A DNA stretch of 64,000 bases from Flavobacteriaceae bacterium (lineage in GTDB: Bacteria > Bacteroidota > Bacteroidia > Flavobacteriales > Flavobacteriaceae), in the NCBI GenBank assembly GCA_018402135.1, contig JAGYJF010000002.1, positions 620,001-684,000 on the forward strand. The letters run 5' to 3'. The position numbers and the translations under genes are program-made. Of this stretch, positions 54,294 through 63,783 are shown one piece after another; position 1 is the first letter of the stretch, and every line of letters starts with the position of its first letter. The notes below the pieces were generated by a model. It worked only from the letters and a program-made list of their open reading frames with translations, searched no databases and was not told where the DNA came from.

Positions 54294-55256
54294 TTATTCT
54301 ATTATAATAAATTCAACCTCTTTCAACCTTATCCTTGGATTTCTGACGACTCTAGGTGATTTAAAGAGGATTGGCTTTATAGTTGTTATATTTTTATTAA
54401 TTACTTGATTATAATCACAAACCACTTCAAACATTTCAGGAATTATGCGCGCTGCATCTTTCAACGCCACTTCATATAAAACGTCTGCTGTTTTTGGAAA
54501 ATAATTAATCTTCACATCTTGAGGTAAGCCCATAATATCAATAGGAACAGACACCATATTTTCAGTATATTTTTCTACTTCTGCTGATATACTAATCTGT
54601 GATTGAGATAGTTTAATTTGTGACGCCTGATTTAAGCTTAAATTAACTTTCACATTTATATTGTTTTTTATTTCATCTAAAGATATTAAGCTCGTTTCAA
54701 TAAAATTAACCCCACCAACCGCTTTAGATGCTCCAATTATGGTAACACTGTCTGGCTTCAAAACGATAGAATCATACAGGTTGTAACCTGGCATAAAATT
54801 AAATTTCCTATTTAACTTAACAGGCACCACTTTTGAAATCAGTTTTGAAAATGGTATTGTTATACTGTCTGGTTTTACGGATTCAATCACAACATTAGAA
54901 CCTAACTTTTGAGTGATCAAATATTTTATATTTGACGAAGCACTGTATGCAAGATTTCCATCCACTGAAAAAACAGTCTCAAAATCTAAACTTAAATTTT
55001 GAGGATTTAATAAATGTGCGAGATAATTAAATCCGAAAGTACTAACGGTTGCCGATACAGGTAAAATACTGTCTTGATCGATGTAAATGTCATTTGGTAC
55101 ATTTACCAATTCAACTTTTAGATTTAATGTTTCAGTATATTTTTTTGACAACTTTGTGAAAATCAAAAAAACAAATGCCAAAAGCAGGAAAAATCCGAAA
55201 CTTTTAAATTTAATCTTGCTAACAATAGTATTAAAATAGTTTTTTTGTTTATTCAT
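54294..55256 (-). CDS. YbbR-like (CdaR-type) domain protein
   Basis: 320 residues. One transmembrane segment near residues 20-34 (GFFLLLAFVFLIFTKL), then extracytoplasmic YbbR-type repeats of about 80-90 residues (KLNRKFNFMPGYNLYDSIVL, VSVPIDIMGLPQDVK). In Firmicutes CdaR regulates the c-di-AMP cyclase CdaA. Whether that role holds here is unknown; a cyclase gene does not adjoin. Overlaps the upstream glycosyltransferase gene by 8 bp. Confidence 0.85.
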   Translation of the reverse strand: MNKQKNYFNTIVSKIKFKSFGFFLLLAFVFLIFTKLSKKYTETLNLKVELVNVPNDIYIDQDSILPVSATVSTFGFNYLAHLLNPQNLSLDFETVFSVDGNLAYSASSNIKYLITQKLGSNVVIESVKPDSITIPFSKLISKVVPVKLNRKFNFMPGYNLYDSIVLKPDSVTIIGASKAVGGVNFIETSLISLDEIKNNINVKVNLSLNQASQIKLSQSQISISAEVEKYTENMVSVPIDIMGLPQDVKINYFPKTADVLYEVALKDAARIIPEMFEVVCDYNQVINKNITTIKPILFKSPRVVRNPRIRLKEVEFIIIE

Positions 55257-56271
55257 TTATCTTATAAAATAATTCGGGAAATTGCTGTTCTGGTGCTTTG
55301 TTAAAAATACGTATTAATACTGTGGATTTCAAAAATCCATAGCCGTAACCAAAAAATTGAACACCTATGGCCAGTAATCCAAAAATAGCTATTTTCAAAC
55401 TTTGCTCTTTAACTAAAGCCAGTACAAATGCCGTTATAAAATACAATAAATAAGCTACAATAAAGATATAAAAACCATTTATTGTTAACAACAACGACAC
55501 GAAAAGCCCCAGACAAAACAAACTCGGAAACCAAAAAACCAAGCTTTGATGTCTAGGGTAGCGCTTATTAAGAATTGGTCGTACCAAACCAAATTTATAC
55601 ACTTGTTTATAAAATTTACGCCATGATATTCGGCGTTTATGATATACATAGGCATCTCGAAATAAAGCTGTTTTAAAGCCCAGTTTCCAAAGTCTGATTG
55701 ATAAATCGGGGTCTTCACCAGGATGGATGTTACCAAATCCATTAGATGCTTCAAAGGCTAATTTAGACAACCCCATGTTAAAGCTTCTAGGTTGAAAAGC
55801 ATTTAGCTGCTTTTTACTTCCTCTAATGCCACCGGTTGCAATAAATGACGTCATGGCAAAATTAATGGCTTTCTGCAATGCTGAAAATGAGGCGTGCGCT
55901 GCGTCTGGACCGCCAAAACAATCAACATAATTATCTTGAAGCCCTTTGTTTACTTCTACCAAATAGTTAGCTGGCAACAAACAGTCTGAATCCAAAATGA
56001 TAAAATAATTGCCTTTGGCACGTTTCATTCCATAATTTCTGGAATCACCAGGGCCAGAATTTTCTTTAAAAAAGTAACTGATATTTAATAAATGTAAAAA
56101 TTGATCCACTACTGTTATTGAAGATTCATTTGAGCCATCTTCAATAATTACTACTTCAAAATTAAAGTTGCCAGAAAGTTGCGTGATACTATACAGAAGC
56201 TCTTCAACTTCTGTAGGTCTGTTATAGACTGGGATTATAAATGAAAAATTTAGCGGATTCATACTTGACAA
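55249..56271 (-). CDS. Glycosyltransferase family 2 with C-terminal membrane segments
   Basis: 340 residues. SFIIPVYNRPTEVEELLYSI (GT-A start), VVIIEDGSNESS, FIILDSDCLLPANY (the DxD-like metal site is DSD), and EASNGFGNIHPGEDPDLSIR (acceptor/catalytic loop). Two or three hydrophobic segments follow from about residue 240. It likely builds a surface polysaccharide or lipid-linked sugar. It starts the run of minus-strand genes that continues with YbbR and coaE. Confidence 0.87.
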   Translation of the reverse strand: MSSMNPLNFSFIIPVYNRPTEVEELLYSITQLSGNFNFEVVIIEDGSNESSITVVDQFLHLLNISYFFKENSGPGDSRNYGMKRAKGNYFIILDSDCLLPANYLVEVNKGLQDNYVDCFGGPDAAHASFSALQKAINFAMTSFIATGGIRGSKKQLNAFQPRSFNMGLSKLAFEASNGFGNIHPGEDPDLSIRLWKLGFKTALFRDAYVYHKRRISWRKFYKQVYKFGLVRPILNKRYPRHQSLVFWFPSLFCLGLFVSLLLTINGFYIFIVAYLLYFITAFVLALVKEQSLKIAIFGLLAIGVQFFGYGYGFLKSTVLIRIFNKAPEQQFPELFYKINE

Positions 56272-56290
56272 AAGTAGGTAAACTAAATAA

Positions 56291-56324
56291 AAAACCCGCC
56301 AATCAAAAATGATTGGTGGGTTTT
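56291..56324 (-). terminator. Terminator after the 477-residue T9SS protein gene
   Basis: A perfect hairpin apart from one G-U: CCCGCCAATCA and TGATTGGTGGG with flanking A/T runs (AAAA and TTTT), reading as a rho-independent terminator for the minus-strand gene that ends at 56349. Confidence 0.88.
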
Positions 56325-56348
56325 AAAATAAACTAATAATTTTTAGTC

Positions 56349-57782
56349 TTACTGCTTTAAAACTTTTATAGTTTTGGTAACGTTATTAATGGTTACTTGC
56401 GCAAAATAGGTGCCTGAATTTAGAGACTGCATGTCTATTTCGCTTTCCATAGTGTTAGGAGCGGTTTTAATAACTGCCTGACCTACCATATTAAAAATAG
56501 TTACATTTTCAATATTGTTCTGAGCCTTTAACGACAAAGTGTTTTTAACGGGATTTGGAAAATACGAAAAAGTAGTATTTGCTAAAATATCTTCATTACC
56601 CAAAGTTTGAGGTGTCCAAACAGCAAATTCAAATGTTGGATTAGCTGGCGTGGTACCACCAAAGGAATAAACTCTAAAATAGTAAGTGGCTCCGATAGTT
56701 AAACCAGTAGTATTTATCTCTTCTACTGTAGGACCACTAACTGTTGCATCTGCACAATCTTCTTGTATTAACGCGTCACAATCTCCAGAAAACAAGGTTA
56801 AAACCGCATCAAAATTAACATTAGCAGTTATATTAACCTCAGTAGATCCAGCTACAAAAGAATACCATACATCATCTAGTGCATTGCCTGTAAAACCAGC
56901 ACAGGTTAAAGCAGCTAAATTGGTATTTGCAGTTTCAGCGATAGAGGCTGCTGCAAATACTGCCTCGCCTGCTGTAGCAACATCACCTTGAACACTTACA
57001 GGTAATGCACCAGCGCAAACATCATTTACAACTGGGGTAAAGCTTAAGGTCGTAAAATTAATTGGACCAACCCAGGCAGATGTAACGCCACCACCGCAAT
57101 CGGTTTGAATAAACAAATCATAAGGTGTATTAAGAGTTAAGACGCTCCCTGAAGACGCATTAGTACCCGCAGTATTTCCAGACGCCACAATGCTATTTCC
57201 TTGACCAGCACCGTCAGCTACAATTTCCCAGTTATATCCAATTGGAGAACCAAAAGTAGCTGCATCCCAACTAAAATCAAATTGATCTCCCAATAATAAA
57301 TCTTGGAAAACCGCCTCTACTTCACTGCATTCAGGTGCTTCTGTAAATTCCAACGACCAATTAAATGCTGCTGAACTCCATCTGGAATCCCATTCAATGT
57401 AATATGTTGTCCCTGATATAACTGGAATAGTTATAGCCGATCCTAGACCCGCGTCGCAGTCATCATCACTCGTAGCCAAATTAACTAAAGAACCACATGA
57501 TCCGTTAGAAATATGCAATCTTGTATCAAGTGTACCAGCACAAGAATTTACATTGATTGTTCCGTCAGCTGCTGCTGTATAAAAAAACCAAGCTGCATCT
57601 CTAGTTGTTGCATCAGTTTCTCCACCCAAAGTACCATTTTGGATATCTGTGCCTGTAAAATTAAATACAGGACCGGCACCAACAGAAGTAACATCTACAG
57701 CCGTACCGCAAGTATTACCACCATTTTGAGCAAAGCTAAACGCTGTAGTTAATGATAAAAATAAAAAAGTAATTTTCTTCAT
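56349..57782 (-). CDS. Secreted protein with T9SS type A sorting domain
   Basis: 477 residues. Signal peptide ends near SFAQ. TYYIEWDSRWSSAAFNWSLE and TYYFRVYSFGGTTPANPTFE belong to two beta-sandwich domains of pre-peptidase C-like or similar type; between them is a fibronectin III-like stretch (LNTPYDLFIQTDCGGGVTSA). The last 75 residues are a type A C-terminal sorting domain: FSYFPNPVKNTLSLKAQ, IFNMVGQAVIKT, and GTYFAQVTINNVTKTIKVLK. It is exported by SecYEG and the type IX system and attached outside. No enzyme domain is seen; adhesion is possible. Confidence 0.85.
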   Translation of the reverse strand: MKKITFLFLSLTTAFSFAQNGGNTCGTAVDVTSVGAGPVFNFTGTDIQNGTLGGETDATTRDAAWFFYTAAADGTINVNSCAGTLDTRLHISNGSCGSLVNLATSDDDCDAGLGSAITIPVISGTTYYIEWDSRWSSAAFNWSLEFTEAPECSEVEAVFQDLLLGDQFDFSWDAATFGSPIGYNWEIVADGAGQGNSIVASGNTAGTNASSGSVLTLNTPYDLFIQTDCGGGVTSAWVGPINFTTLSFTPVVNDVCAGALPVSVQGDVATAGEAVFAAASIAETANTNLAALTCAGFTGNALDDVWYSFVAGSTEVNITANVNFDAVLTLFSGDCDALIQEDCADATVSGPTVEEINTTGLTIGATYYFRVYSFGGTTPANPTFEFAVWTPQTLGNEDILANTTFSYFPNPVKNTLSLKAQNNIENVTIFNMVGQAVIKTAPNTMESEIDMQSLNSGTYFAQVTINNVTKTIKVLKQ

Positions 57783-57887
57783 AAGTTGAAATTTTAAATG
57801 TTATTTATAGTATGATTTCAACTCGAAAATATTAATTATTTTTTTTTAATCTACTAACTTATTCATTATAATAGATATAATACAAAA

Positions 57888-57915
57888 AAAACCCGTTCAA
57901 TTACAAACGGGTTTT
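57888..57915 (-). terminator. Terminator after the 1008-residue T9SS protein gene
   Basis: AAAACCCGTT (57888-57897) and AACGGGTTTT (57906-57915) pair in a 10-bp stem, with an A-tract on the left that is a T-tract on the minus strand. Confidence 0.88.
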
Positions 57916-57939
57916 AATTTCAGTTATTTAGGTAAATTG

Positions 57940-60900
57940 TTATTGTTTCACCACTTTTACAGTTTTTACAATGTTGTTAATTGTTACCTGGGCAAAGTAA
58001 GTTCCAGAGCCAAGTGTGGTCATATCTACTTCAAAGGTGGTGGTGTTAGGCGCTAATTTTAAAACTGCTTGACCTAACATGTTAAACACGGTTACCTGCT
58101 CGATATTATTTTGAGCGTTTAGAGTAAGGGTATTTTTAACCGGGTTTGGGTGGTATTGAAATGTTGACAATACAGGAGTTTCTAACCCCAAAGTACTAAA
58201 TTCATCAACAGTAACATCATCTATAGTAACACCACGGCCCCATTTCGAAGTACCCTCAAAGGCAATATAATACTCAGAAGTAGGATTTGGTAACTCAAGG
58301 GTTACTTCTGTCCAATTAGTAACACTGGAGGTATAGGCTTCTATTAAATTCCAATCACCGTCTGCAGATGTTTTGTAATAGACTCTCAACTCATCCTGGT
58401 CTCCACTCCAATCTACCTGTGTGTAATAAAATTTAATGGCCGGATTGGTTAAACCAGACAAATCGAACGTTGGCATAATAAGTTTTGTTGTATTATCACT
58501 ATTATTGGCTGCAAAGAACCTAGCCAAGTAGTCGCCTGTTCTCGCAGTAACCGTAGTATTGTTATTGGCATTTACAAAAACCCAGTTTACTGAAGCCGAC
58601 ACATACTCTTGCGACCAACAATCTGATATAGCTCCTGCATTTTCAAAACTATCGGTATATGGGAATGTTGCCAATGGCTCGCAGGGTGTAGCAAAAGCAA
58701 ATGGCCCTACCCAAGCACTTACATCTCCATTACCACAATCTGCCTGCACATAAAACTCGTAACTTGTATTTGGGCTAAGGCCGGTAGCGCTGGAAGGATT
58801 AGAGACTCCGGCAGCAGTTGGTGTACCCGTTGGTGTAGCGCCTGCTTCTGTAATCTCAATGTTCCAAGCAGTTTGACCTTGATCGGCGGTCCAGCCGAGG
58901 TCTGCTGTGGTAGCTGTTATGTTGGTAGCAGAGAGGTCTGTAGGATCAATACAAGTTGGCGCTTCTTGAATAACAATATCATCTAATAAAACACTAGCTG
59001 TATTAACATTTCCTCTTCTAAACACCATATATGGATTGGTGGTGGTTATTATTAAGCTAAATTCTTGATATGTAGTTGTTAATGTAACGGTCTCATCACC
59101 CACAAAAGTATTGGCATCTGTTTTATTTGTCATTGTACCAACTTCTAATGTCTGACCTGCCGTAGTAGCTTTTGCAGAGAACTTCACCAAATACTGATTG
59201 CCTTGCATACTTTGCTTTAGTAGCGGAGAAATCAGCATTAAATTAGTCGTAGTTGAAAAAGCCGTCAATAACAGGTGGTTTGGAGAAGAATTTACAGGTG
59301 TGAAACTCGAAGTTGTTGTAACTCCTCCTGAAAAACTACTAAAAACAGCAATTGAAGACCAACACTCAGGTAAATTAGGTGTAGTTACATCGTCAAAGTT
59401 TTGTACAATTGGCAAATCAACATCACACTCAGTAGTAAAACTGGTTGGGGGACTCCAATTAGAGAACTCCCCACCACCACAATCACTTCTAATAAAGATA
59501 AAATACGTGGTATTTGGATCTAAATCAGATAAAGATAATGAAGATAAGGGTGTGATCTGTATAATATCTGTAGGCACCTCATTTACTGTTGAAACAGCAT
59601 ATTGAAAACCGTTACCGGGTTCGGAATCGGTCCAAGAAATTTGAGCTTCCGTATCGGTAACATTAGAAACCGTAACCCCTGATGGAATTAGACAATTGTC
59701 TTCTTCTGCTATATTGATAATATAATCTTGTGTTTCACCATATGTTGTTCCAGTACCTGCGGGACCACATGGGGTAAGAACATTAACATCTCCCGTTTCT
59801 CTCAGAACGAATCGCATAAGCGTAGTTCCTAACTCAGCATCATTAGGAATATTTAGAACCCCACTGGCGGTAGCTGTAGAAGTAGTGTTACCCATGGTAC
59901 CTTCAAAAACCATTTCGGTAGCAGCGTCCAAAACACCATCCTGATTAAGATCTATATAAACTCTCACTGCCGCAGCATAATTACCATTACAAGTACCTCT
60001 TGTTACAGAAATAGCTGTAGGATCAAGCCTCTTTACCTCAAAAGCGGCAGCAGATGTATTGTCGGTATAAGTAGCACAATTGCCGGAACCAACTGGAGAA
60101 TTTCGCTCATCATCCGCTACAGCCACTTGTGCAATTTTAGAATCGTCGCCATTTGTAGCAGCAGAAGGGCAGTAATCAAATAATAAGGTAGTTGTAGCCC
60201 ATACACTTTGCCCGTCTGTATCGCAATCAGACTTAACATAAACTTGATAGGTTGCCCCAAAAGCTATATTGGTAGCTGTTGCTTCCGTGACACCGGCCGC
60301 AGCGGTACCACTGTCTACAGGTTCATCTACTTCTACGTCGTCTCCATCTGCCATTAGGCGCCATTGATAACCGTTGGTGGCCTCTGCTACGGCATCCCAT
60401 GCAATAGCAACGCTACTGGTTGATAGGTTTGAAGCCGTTACATTTGTAGGTGCAGCACATGATGGTGGATCGTCATAATAAACAGTAACAGTCCAAGAAT
60501 TGTTATCGACTACTGCTATCGACGTACCACAACCAGAACCGCCATATGTGCGAAATGCATGCATTTCAAAATCAATATTTCCACCACCTGTTATATTGTT
60601 AGCAATAGAAAGATTTGATCTAGAAAATGTTTGAGTTCCAGCCGAATTACCTGTTCCGGAAAAATAAGAACTTTCTGCTTCACCATTTACTGCTTTTATT
60701 CTAGATCGCAGTTCACTCATCCATTCACTAGTAGTCATCTCATAAGAAACATCAACTCCAGTAATTATTTTGCCAGAAGGTATATTTACGGTAAGTGTTT
60801 CAAAACAAGAAGAATCATCTGAGGGTGAAGGTGATGCAAAATTGCCTAAATGATCAGTAGCAATATTGCCTGCCGTGTAAGTGGCACTAGCGCTACCTGC

Positions 60901-60966
60901 TTGAGAATACATCTCTGCATAAGAGACACACATTAATAAAAAAAAGACAAATGTAATTTTTTTCAT
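57940..60966 (-). CDS. Large secreted protein with fibronectin III repeats, GEVED domain and T9SS type A sorting domain
   Basis: 1008 residues with a signal peptide (ending near MYSQ). In order: an N-terminal beta domain, three or more fibronectin type III domains (PTNVTASNLSTSSVAIAWDA near residue 177, PSGVTVSNVTDTEAQISWTD, PTDLSATNITATTADLGWTA), a GEVED domain (VRVYIDLNQDGVLDAATEM, YGETQDYIINI), a MAM/jelly-roll-like stretch (FPYTDSFENAGAISDCWSQE), and a C-terminal sorting domain almost identical in pattern to that of the 477-residue neighbour (FQYHPNPVKNTLTLNAQ...GTYFAQVTINNIVKTVKVVK). A surface-attached protein; substrate binding or adhesion is inferred. Confidence 0.87.
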   Translation of the reverse strand: MKKITFVFFLLMCVSYAEMYSQAGSASATYTAGNIATDHLGNFASPSPSDDSSCFETLTVNIPSGKIITGVDVSYEMTTSEWMSELRSRIKAVNGEAESSYFSGTGNSAGTQTFSRSNLSIANNITGGGNIDFEMHAFRTYGGSGCGTSIAVVDNNSWTVTVYYDDPPSCAAPTNVTASNLSTSSVAIAWDAVAEATNGYQWRLMADGDDVEVDEPVDSGTAAAGVTEATATNIAFGATYQVYVKSDCDTDGQSVWATTTLLFDYCPSAATNGDDSKIAQVAVADDERNSPVGSGNCATYTDNTSAAAFEVKRLDPTAISVTRGTCNGNYAAAVRVYIDLNQDGVLDAATEMVFEGTMGNTTSTATASGVLNIPNDAELGTTLMRFVLRETGDVNVLTPCGPAGTGTTYGETQDYIINIAEEDNCLIPSGVTVSNVTDTEAQISWTDSEPGNGFQYAVSTVNEVPTDIIQITPLSSLSLSDLDPNTTYFIFIRSDCGGGEFSNWSPPTSFTTECDVDLPIVQNFDDVTTPNLPECWSSIAVFSSFSGGVTTTSSFTPVNSSPNHLLLTAFSTTTNLMLISPLLKQSMQGNQYLVKFSAKATTAGQTLEVGTMTNKTDANTFVGDETVTLTTTYQEFSLIITTTNPYMVFRRGNVNTASVLLDDIVIQEAPTCIDPTDLSATNITATTADLGWTADQGQTAWNIEITEAGATPTGTPTAAGVSNPSSATGLSPNTSYEFYVQADCGNGDVSAWVGPFAFATPCEPLATFPYTDSFENAGAISDCWSQEYVSASVNWVFVNANNNTTVTARTGDYLARFFAANNSDNTTKLIMPTFDLSGLTNPAIKFYYTQVDWSGDQDELRVYYKTSADGDWNLIEAYTSSVTNWTEVTLELPNPTSEYYIAFEGTSKWGRGVTIDDVTVDEFSTLGLETPVLSTFQYHPNPVKNTLTLNAQNNIEQVTVFNMLGQAVLKLAPNTTTFEVDMTTLGSGTYFAQVTINNIVKTVKVVKQ

Positions 60967-61167
60967 AAAGTTAATTTTAAGTTAATAATCCGTTAAATCA
61001 TTCACCAAAATATGAATTTTAAATTAAAAGGAAGAAAAATCCGATACGAATAGACTAAATGCTAAAATAGTCGATTAAATACGTTATGGGTATGAAAAAT
61101 TGAGAAACTAGCTCTGAAATATATTTAGCTTTTAACGATTTTAATGGTTTCCTTTAAAAGACCAAAA

Positions 61168-62853
61168 TCAAGCACTACAATATAAATACCGGAATTTAAA
61201 AAGTGTAGATCTAACCTCAAATTGTCGTGCATTAATTTTTGAATTTTTGTAAACCTCTTGACCTAGGTAGTTGTAAAACTGTATGTTATTTATTTCATTA
61301 GTTGATGACAGTGTTAATGTGTTATCAACTGGGTTGTTATAATTTAACCTAAAGTTGTTATTAAGCTGATTTACCGATAATGTAGCACCTTCAACTATGT
61401 TCAACTTTTGGTTAGGTGACACATTATAAACGATGTCTTCAATACCACTTAACCAATTTACTTTCACGTAATCTATAGCCGAAGCAGTTCCTACACCAAA
61501 AATTTCTGTACCTGAGTTTTGCGATAAATAGCCTTCGCCGCAAAGTGTGTATCGATATTGAATATTACCATTTACAGAAATTTCAATTAATGAGCCAATT
61601 CCGTCTCGGTTACTCTGTGTGCCTTCCAAATACACTTTCAACCAATTATTAGCGGTTGTTGTTTGGTTCTGCCAGAGGAAAATATTTTCGTTATTTCCGT
61701 TGGTTACAATTATATCAGACAAACCATCATTGTTAAAATCGCCAATTGCATTCGAAAAGCTTTCTCCAGTATCATTACCCAGTCCTGAATTTGAAGGAAT
61801 GTTGAAAATACCTTGCCCATTATTTTCATAAAATGCAGAAGATAAATAAATGGGATTGGGAATATAGTTTCCGCTTACGTACAAATCTAAATCAGTATCG
61901 TTTTCCGCATCAAAAAAAACAGCGCCCCAACCTATACTATTAAATAAGGTTCCGGTAGACTGAGCTATATCAGTGAATGTTCCATCACCATTGTTTTGAA
62001 AAAAGACGTTGCCTTCCGTGCCATTGGTAATATAAATATCCATCCAACCGTCGTAGTTAAAATCATCTATGGTCACCGACATGGCATCAATGCCAATATC
62101 CGTTCCTGAAATTTCACTGACATCGGTAAAAGTACCATTACCATTATTTTTGTAGAGTGTGTTGCGAAATGAAGTTTTATCATTTGAAACATAGATGTCT
62201 TGAAAACCATCATTATTGTAATCAAAAAAAGCGGCGCAAAACGACATCTCACTCGTAGTTTTAATACCAGCTTCAATGCTTACATCGGTAAATGAGCCAT
62301 CGCCATTATTTCGAAATAGAAAATTAGGAGTTTCTAAATTGTATTCATCTCTGTTACATATAAATAAATCTAAAAACCCATCATTATTATAGTCGCCCCA
62401 GGATGCGCCGTAAGTGAATAAATTTTGCGTTGGTAGCCCTACTGTTTCGGTAATGTCTATAAAATTGAAATTACCGTCATTTTGATACAATCGATTACCA
62501 TTGGTGTCGCTCGTTACAAATAAGTCGTAATCGCCATCGTTATCAAAATCAACCCAATTAATTTGTTTGGATTGATAAATAGGCACGTCTAACAAAAATT
62601 CTTCGAAAAAACTTCCAAAAACGTTTTTAAAAAACCGCACCTTGTCCTCAGCTCCTGTGGCAAGGGTAATATCGTCCCAGCCATCTTGGTTATAATCAAA
62701 AAAACTGACGCCATTTCCTAAATAAGTATTTCCAGTGCTTAAATTTAATCCAAGAACACTAGCCCGATCTTGAAAATATATTTGTGAATACAACACGCAT
62801 TGCATTCCCAAAAAAAGCATTAAAATTGAAATGTTTTTCAAAAGAATAATCAT
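61168..62853 (-). CDS. CRTAC1-like FG-GAP/VCBS repeat protein with ASPIC/UnbV domain; 3' end frameshifted
   Basis: 561 residues as read. Signal peptide ends near VLYSQ. Many FG-GAP/VCBS repeats follow (WDDITLATGAEDKVRFFKN, NDGDYDLFVTSDTNGNRLYQ, YNNDGFLDLFICNRDE, YNNDGFQDIYVSNDKTSF), a seven-bladed beta-propeller type with Ca2+ loops. The ASPIC/UnbV domain is NWLKVYLEGTQSNRDGIGSL to GYLSQNSGTEIFGVG. A sorting domain starts at NYNNPVDNTLTLSS. An extra A at 61212 on the minus strand shifts the frame. In the +1 frame the sequence continues DLHFLNSGIYIVVLDFGLL and ends ETIKIVKS at stop 61125-61127. The intact protein would be exported by T9SS; this version ends in KFRYLYCSA. Confidence 0.87.
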   Translation of the reverse strand: MIILLKNISILMLFLGMQCVLYSQIYFQDRASVLGLNLSTGNTYLGNGVSFFDYNQDGWDDITLATGAEDKVRFFKNVFGSFFEEFLLDVPIYQSKQINWVDFDNDGDYDLFVTSDTNGNRLYQNDGNFNFIDITETVGLPTQNLFTYGASWGDYNNDGFLDLFICNRDEYNLETPNFLFRNNGDGSFTDVSIEAGIKTTSEMSFCAAFFDYNNDGFQDIYVSNDKTSFRNTLYKNNGNGTFTDVSEISGTDIGIDAMSVTIDDFNYDGWMDIYITNGTEGNVFFQNNGDGTFTDIAQSTGTLFNSIGWGAVFFDAENDTDLDLYVSGNYIPNPIYLSSAFYENNGQGIFNIPSNSGLGNDTGESFSNAIGDFNNDGLSDIIVTNGNNENIFLWQNQTTTANNWLKVYLEGTQSNRDGIGSLIEISVNGNIQYRYTLCGEGYLSQNSGTEIFGVGTASAIDYVKVNWLSGIEDIVYNVSPNQKLNIVEGATLSVNQLNNNFRLNYNNPVDNTLTLSSTNEINNIQFYNYLGQEVYKNSKINARQFEVRSTLFKFRYLYCSA

Positions 62854-62888
62854 TTAAGCCTTTCACGAATATACAAAAGAATTAGAAT

Positions 62889-63707
62889 TTATTCCTCACC
62901 CATAAAACCATTCATAATGGCATCACTTACACCCATATTACTGAATCCGCCATCATTAAACAAGTTTTGTAAGGTAACGCGCTTGGTAAGATCACTAAAA
63001 AGTGACACGGTATAATTGGCGCAATCTAAGGCTGTAGCGTTGCCTAGTGGCGACATTTTTTCAGCATAAGCTATAAATCCATCAAATCCTTTAACTCCCT
63101 GACCAGCTGTAGTTGGTGTAGGTGATTGTGAGATGGTATTGACACGCACTTTCTTATCACGTCCGAAGAAATAACCAAAACTACGGGCAATACTTTCTAA
63201 ATAGGCTTTATTATCTGCCATATCATTGTAATCAGGAAATACCCGTTGTGCGGCCATATAAGTTAATGCTACAATGCTTCCCCATTCGTTCATAGCATCA
63301 GCTTTATAAAGGCTTTGCATCACTTTATGGAACGACATGGCTGAAACATCGGTACCTTTTTGTGTCCAATCGTAATTTTGGTCGGTGTAATGGCGACCTT
63401 TTCTAACGTTTATAGACATGCCAATAGAATGTAAAACAAAGTCTAATTTACCACCAAGTATTTCCATAGATTTAGCTACCAAATTCTCTAAATCTTCAAT
63501 GGAAGTGGCGTCGGCAGGAATAATTTGAGCACCAGTCTTTTCGGCTAAATCATTTATTCGCCCCATACGCATTGCAATGGGTGCATTGGTCAACACAAAG
63601 GTTCCGCCTTCTTCATGAACGCGTTCTGCCGTAATCCATGCAATTGAATTGGGATCTAATGCACCAAAAATAATTCCTCTTTTTCCTTTTAATAAATTGT
63701 ATGACAT
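62889..63707 (-). CDS. fabI: Enoyl-[acyl-carrier-protein] reductase FabI
   Basis: 272 residues. NAD-binding GIIFGALDPNSIAWITAERV, the region DFVLHSIGMSINVRKGRHYT, the catalytic Tyr/Lys pair in FPDYNDMADNKAYLESIARS, and ISQSPTPTTAGQGVKGF (substrate loop). It reduces trans-2-enoyl-ACP, the last step of each fatty acid elongation cycle, and is the target of triclosan. The spacing in YNDMADNK matches the Y-x6-K pattern of FabI. Lies between the secreted-protein gene and recN. Confidence 0.95.
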   Translation of the reverse strand: MSYNLLKGKRGIIFGALDPNSIAWITAERVHEEGGTFVLTNAPIAMRMGRINDLAEKTGAQIIPADATSIEDLENLVAKSMEILGGKLDFVLHSIGMSINVRKGRHYTDQNYDWTQKGTDVSAMSFHKVMQSLYKADAMNEWGSIVALTYMAAQRVFPDYNDMADNKAYLESIARSFGYFFGRDKKVRVNTISQSPTPTTAGQGVKGFDGFIAYAEKMSPLGNATALDCANYTVSLFSDLTKRVTLQNLFNDGGFSNMGVSDAIMNGFMGEE

Positions 63708-63783
63708 GTTTGTTGGTTTAAGATTAAATGTTCAGTGTTCAAAGTTAAAAAAGTTTCAATGCAAACTGAAGTTGAAAAGATTT

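Noticed and set aside
59198-59605. Plus-strand open frame inside the 1008-residue secreted protein gene
   Set aside because: Antisense shadow of the fibronectin/GEVED protein; no motif and no promoter.
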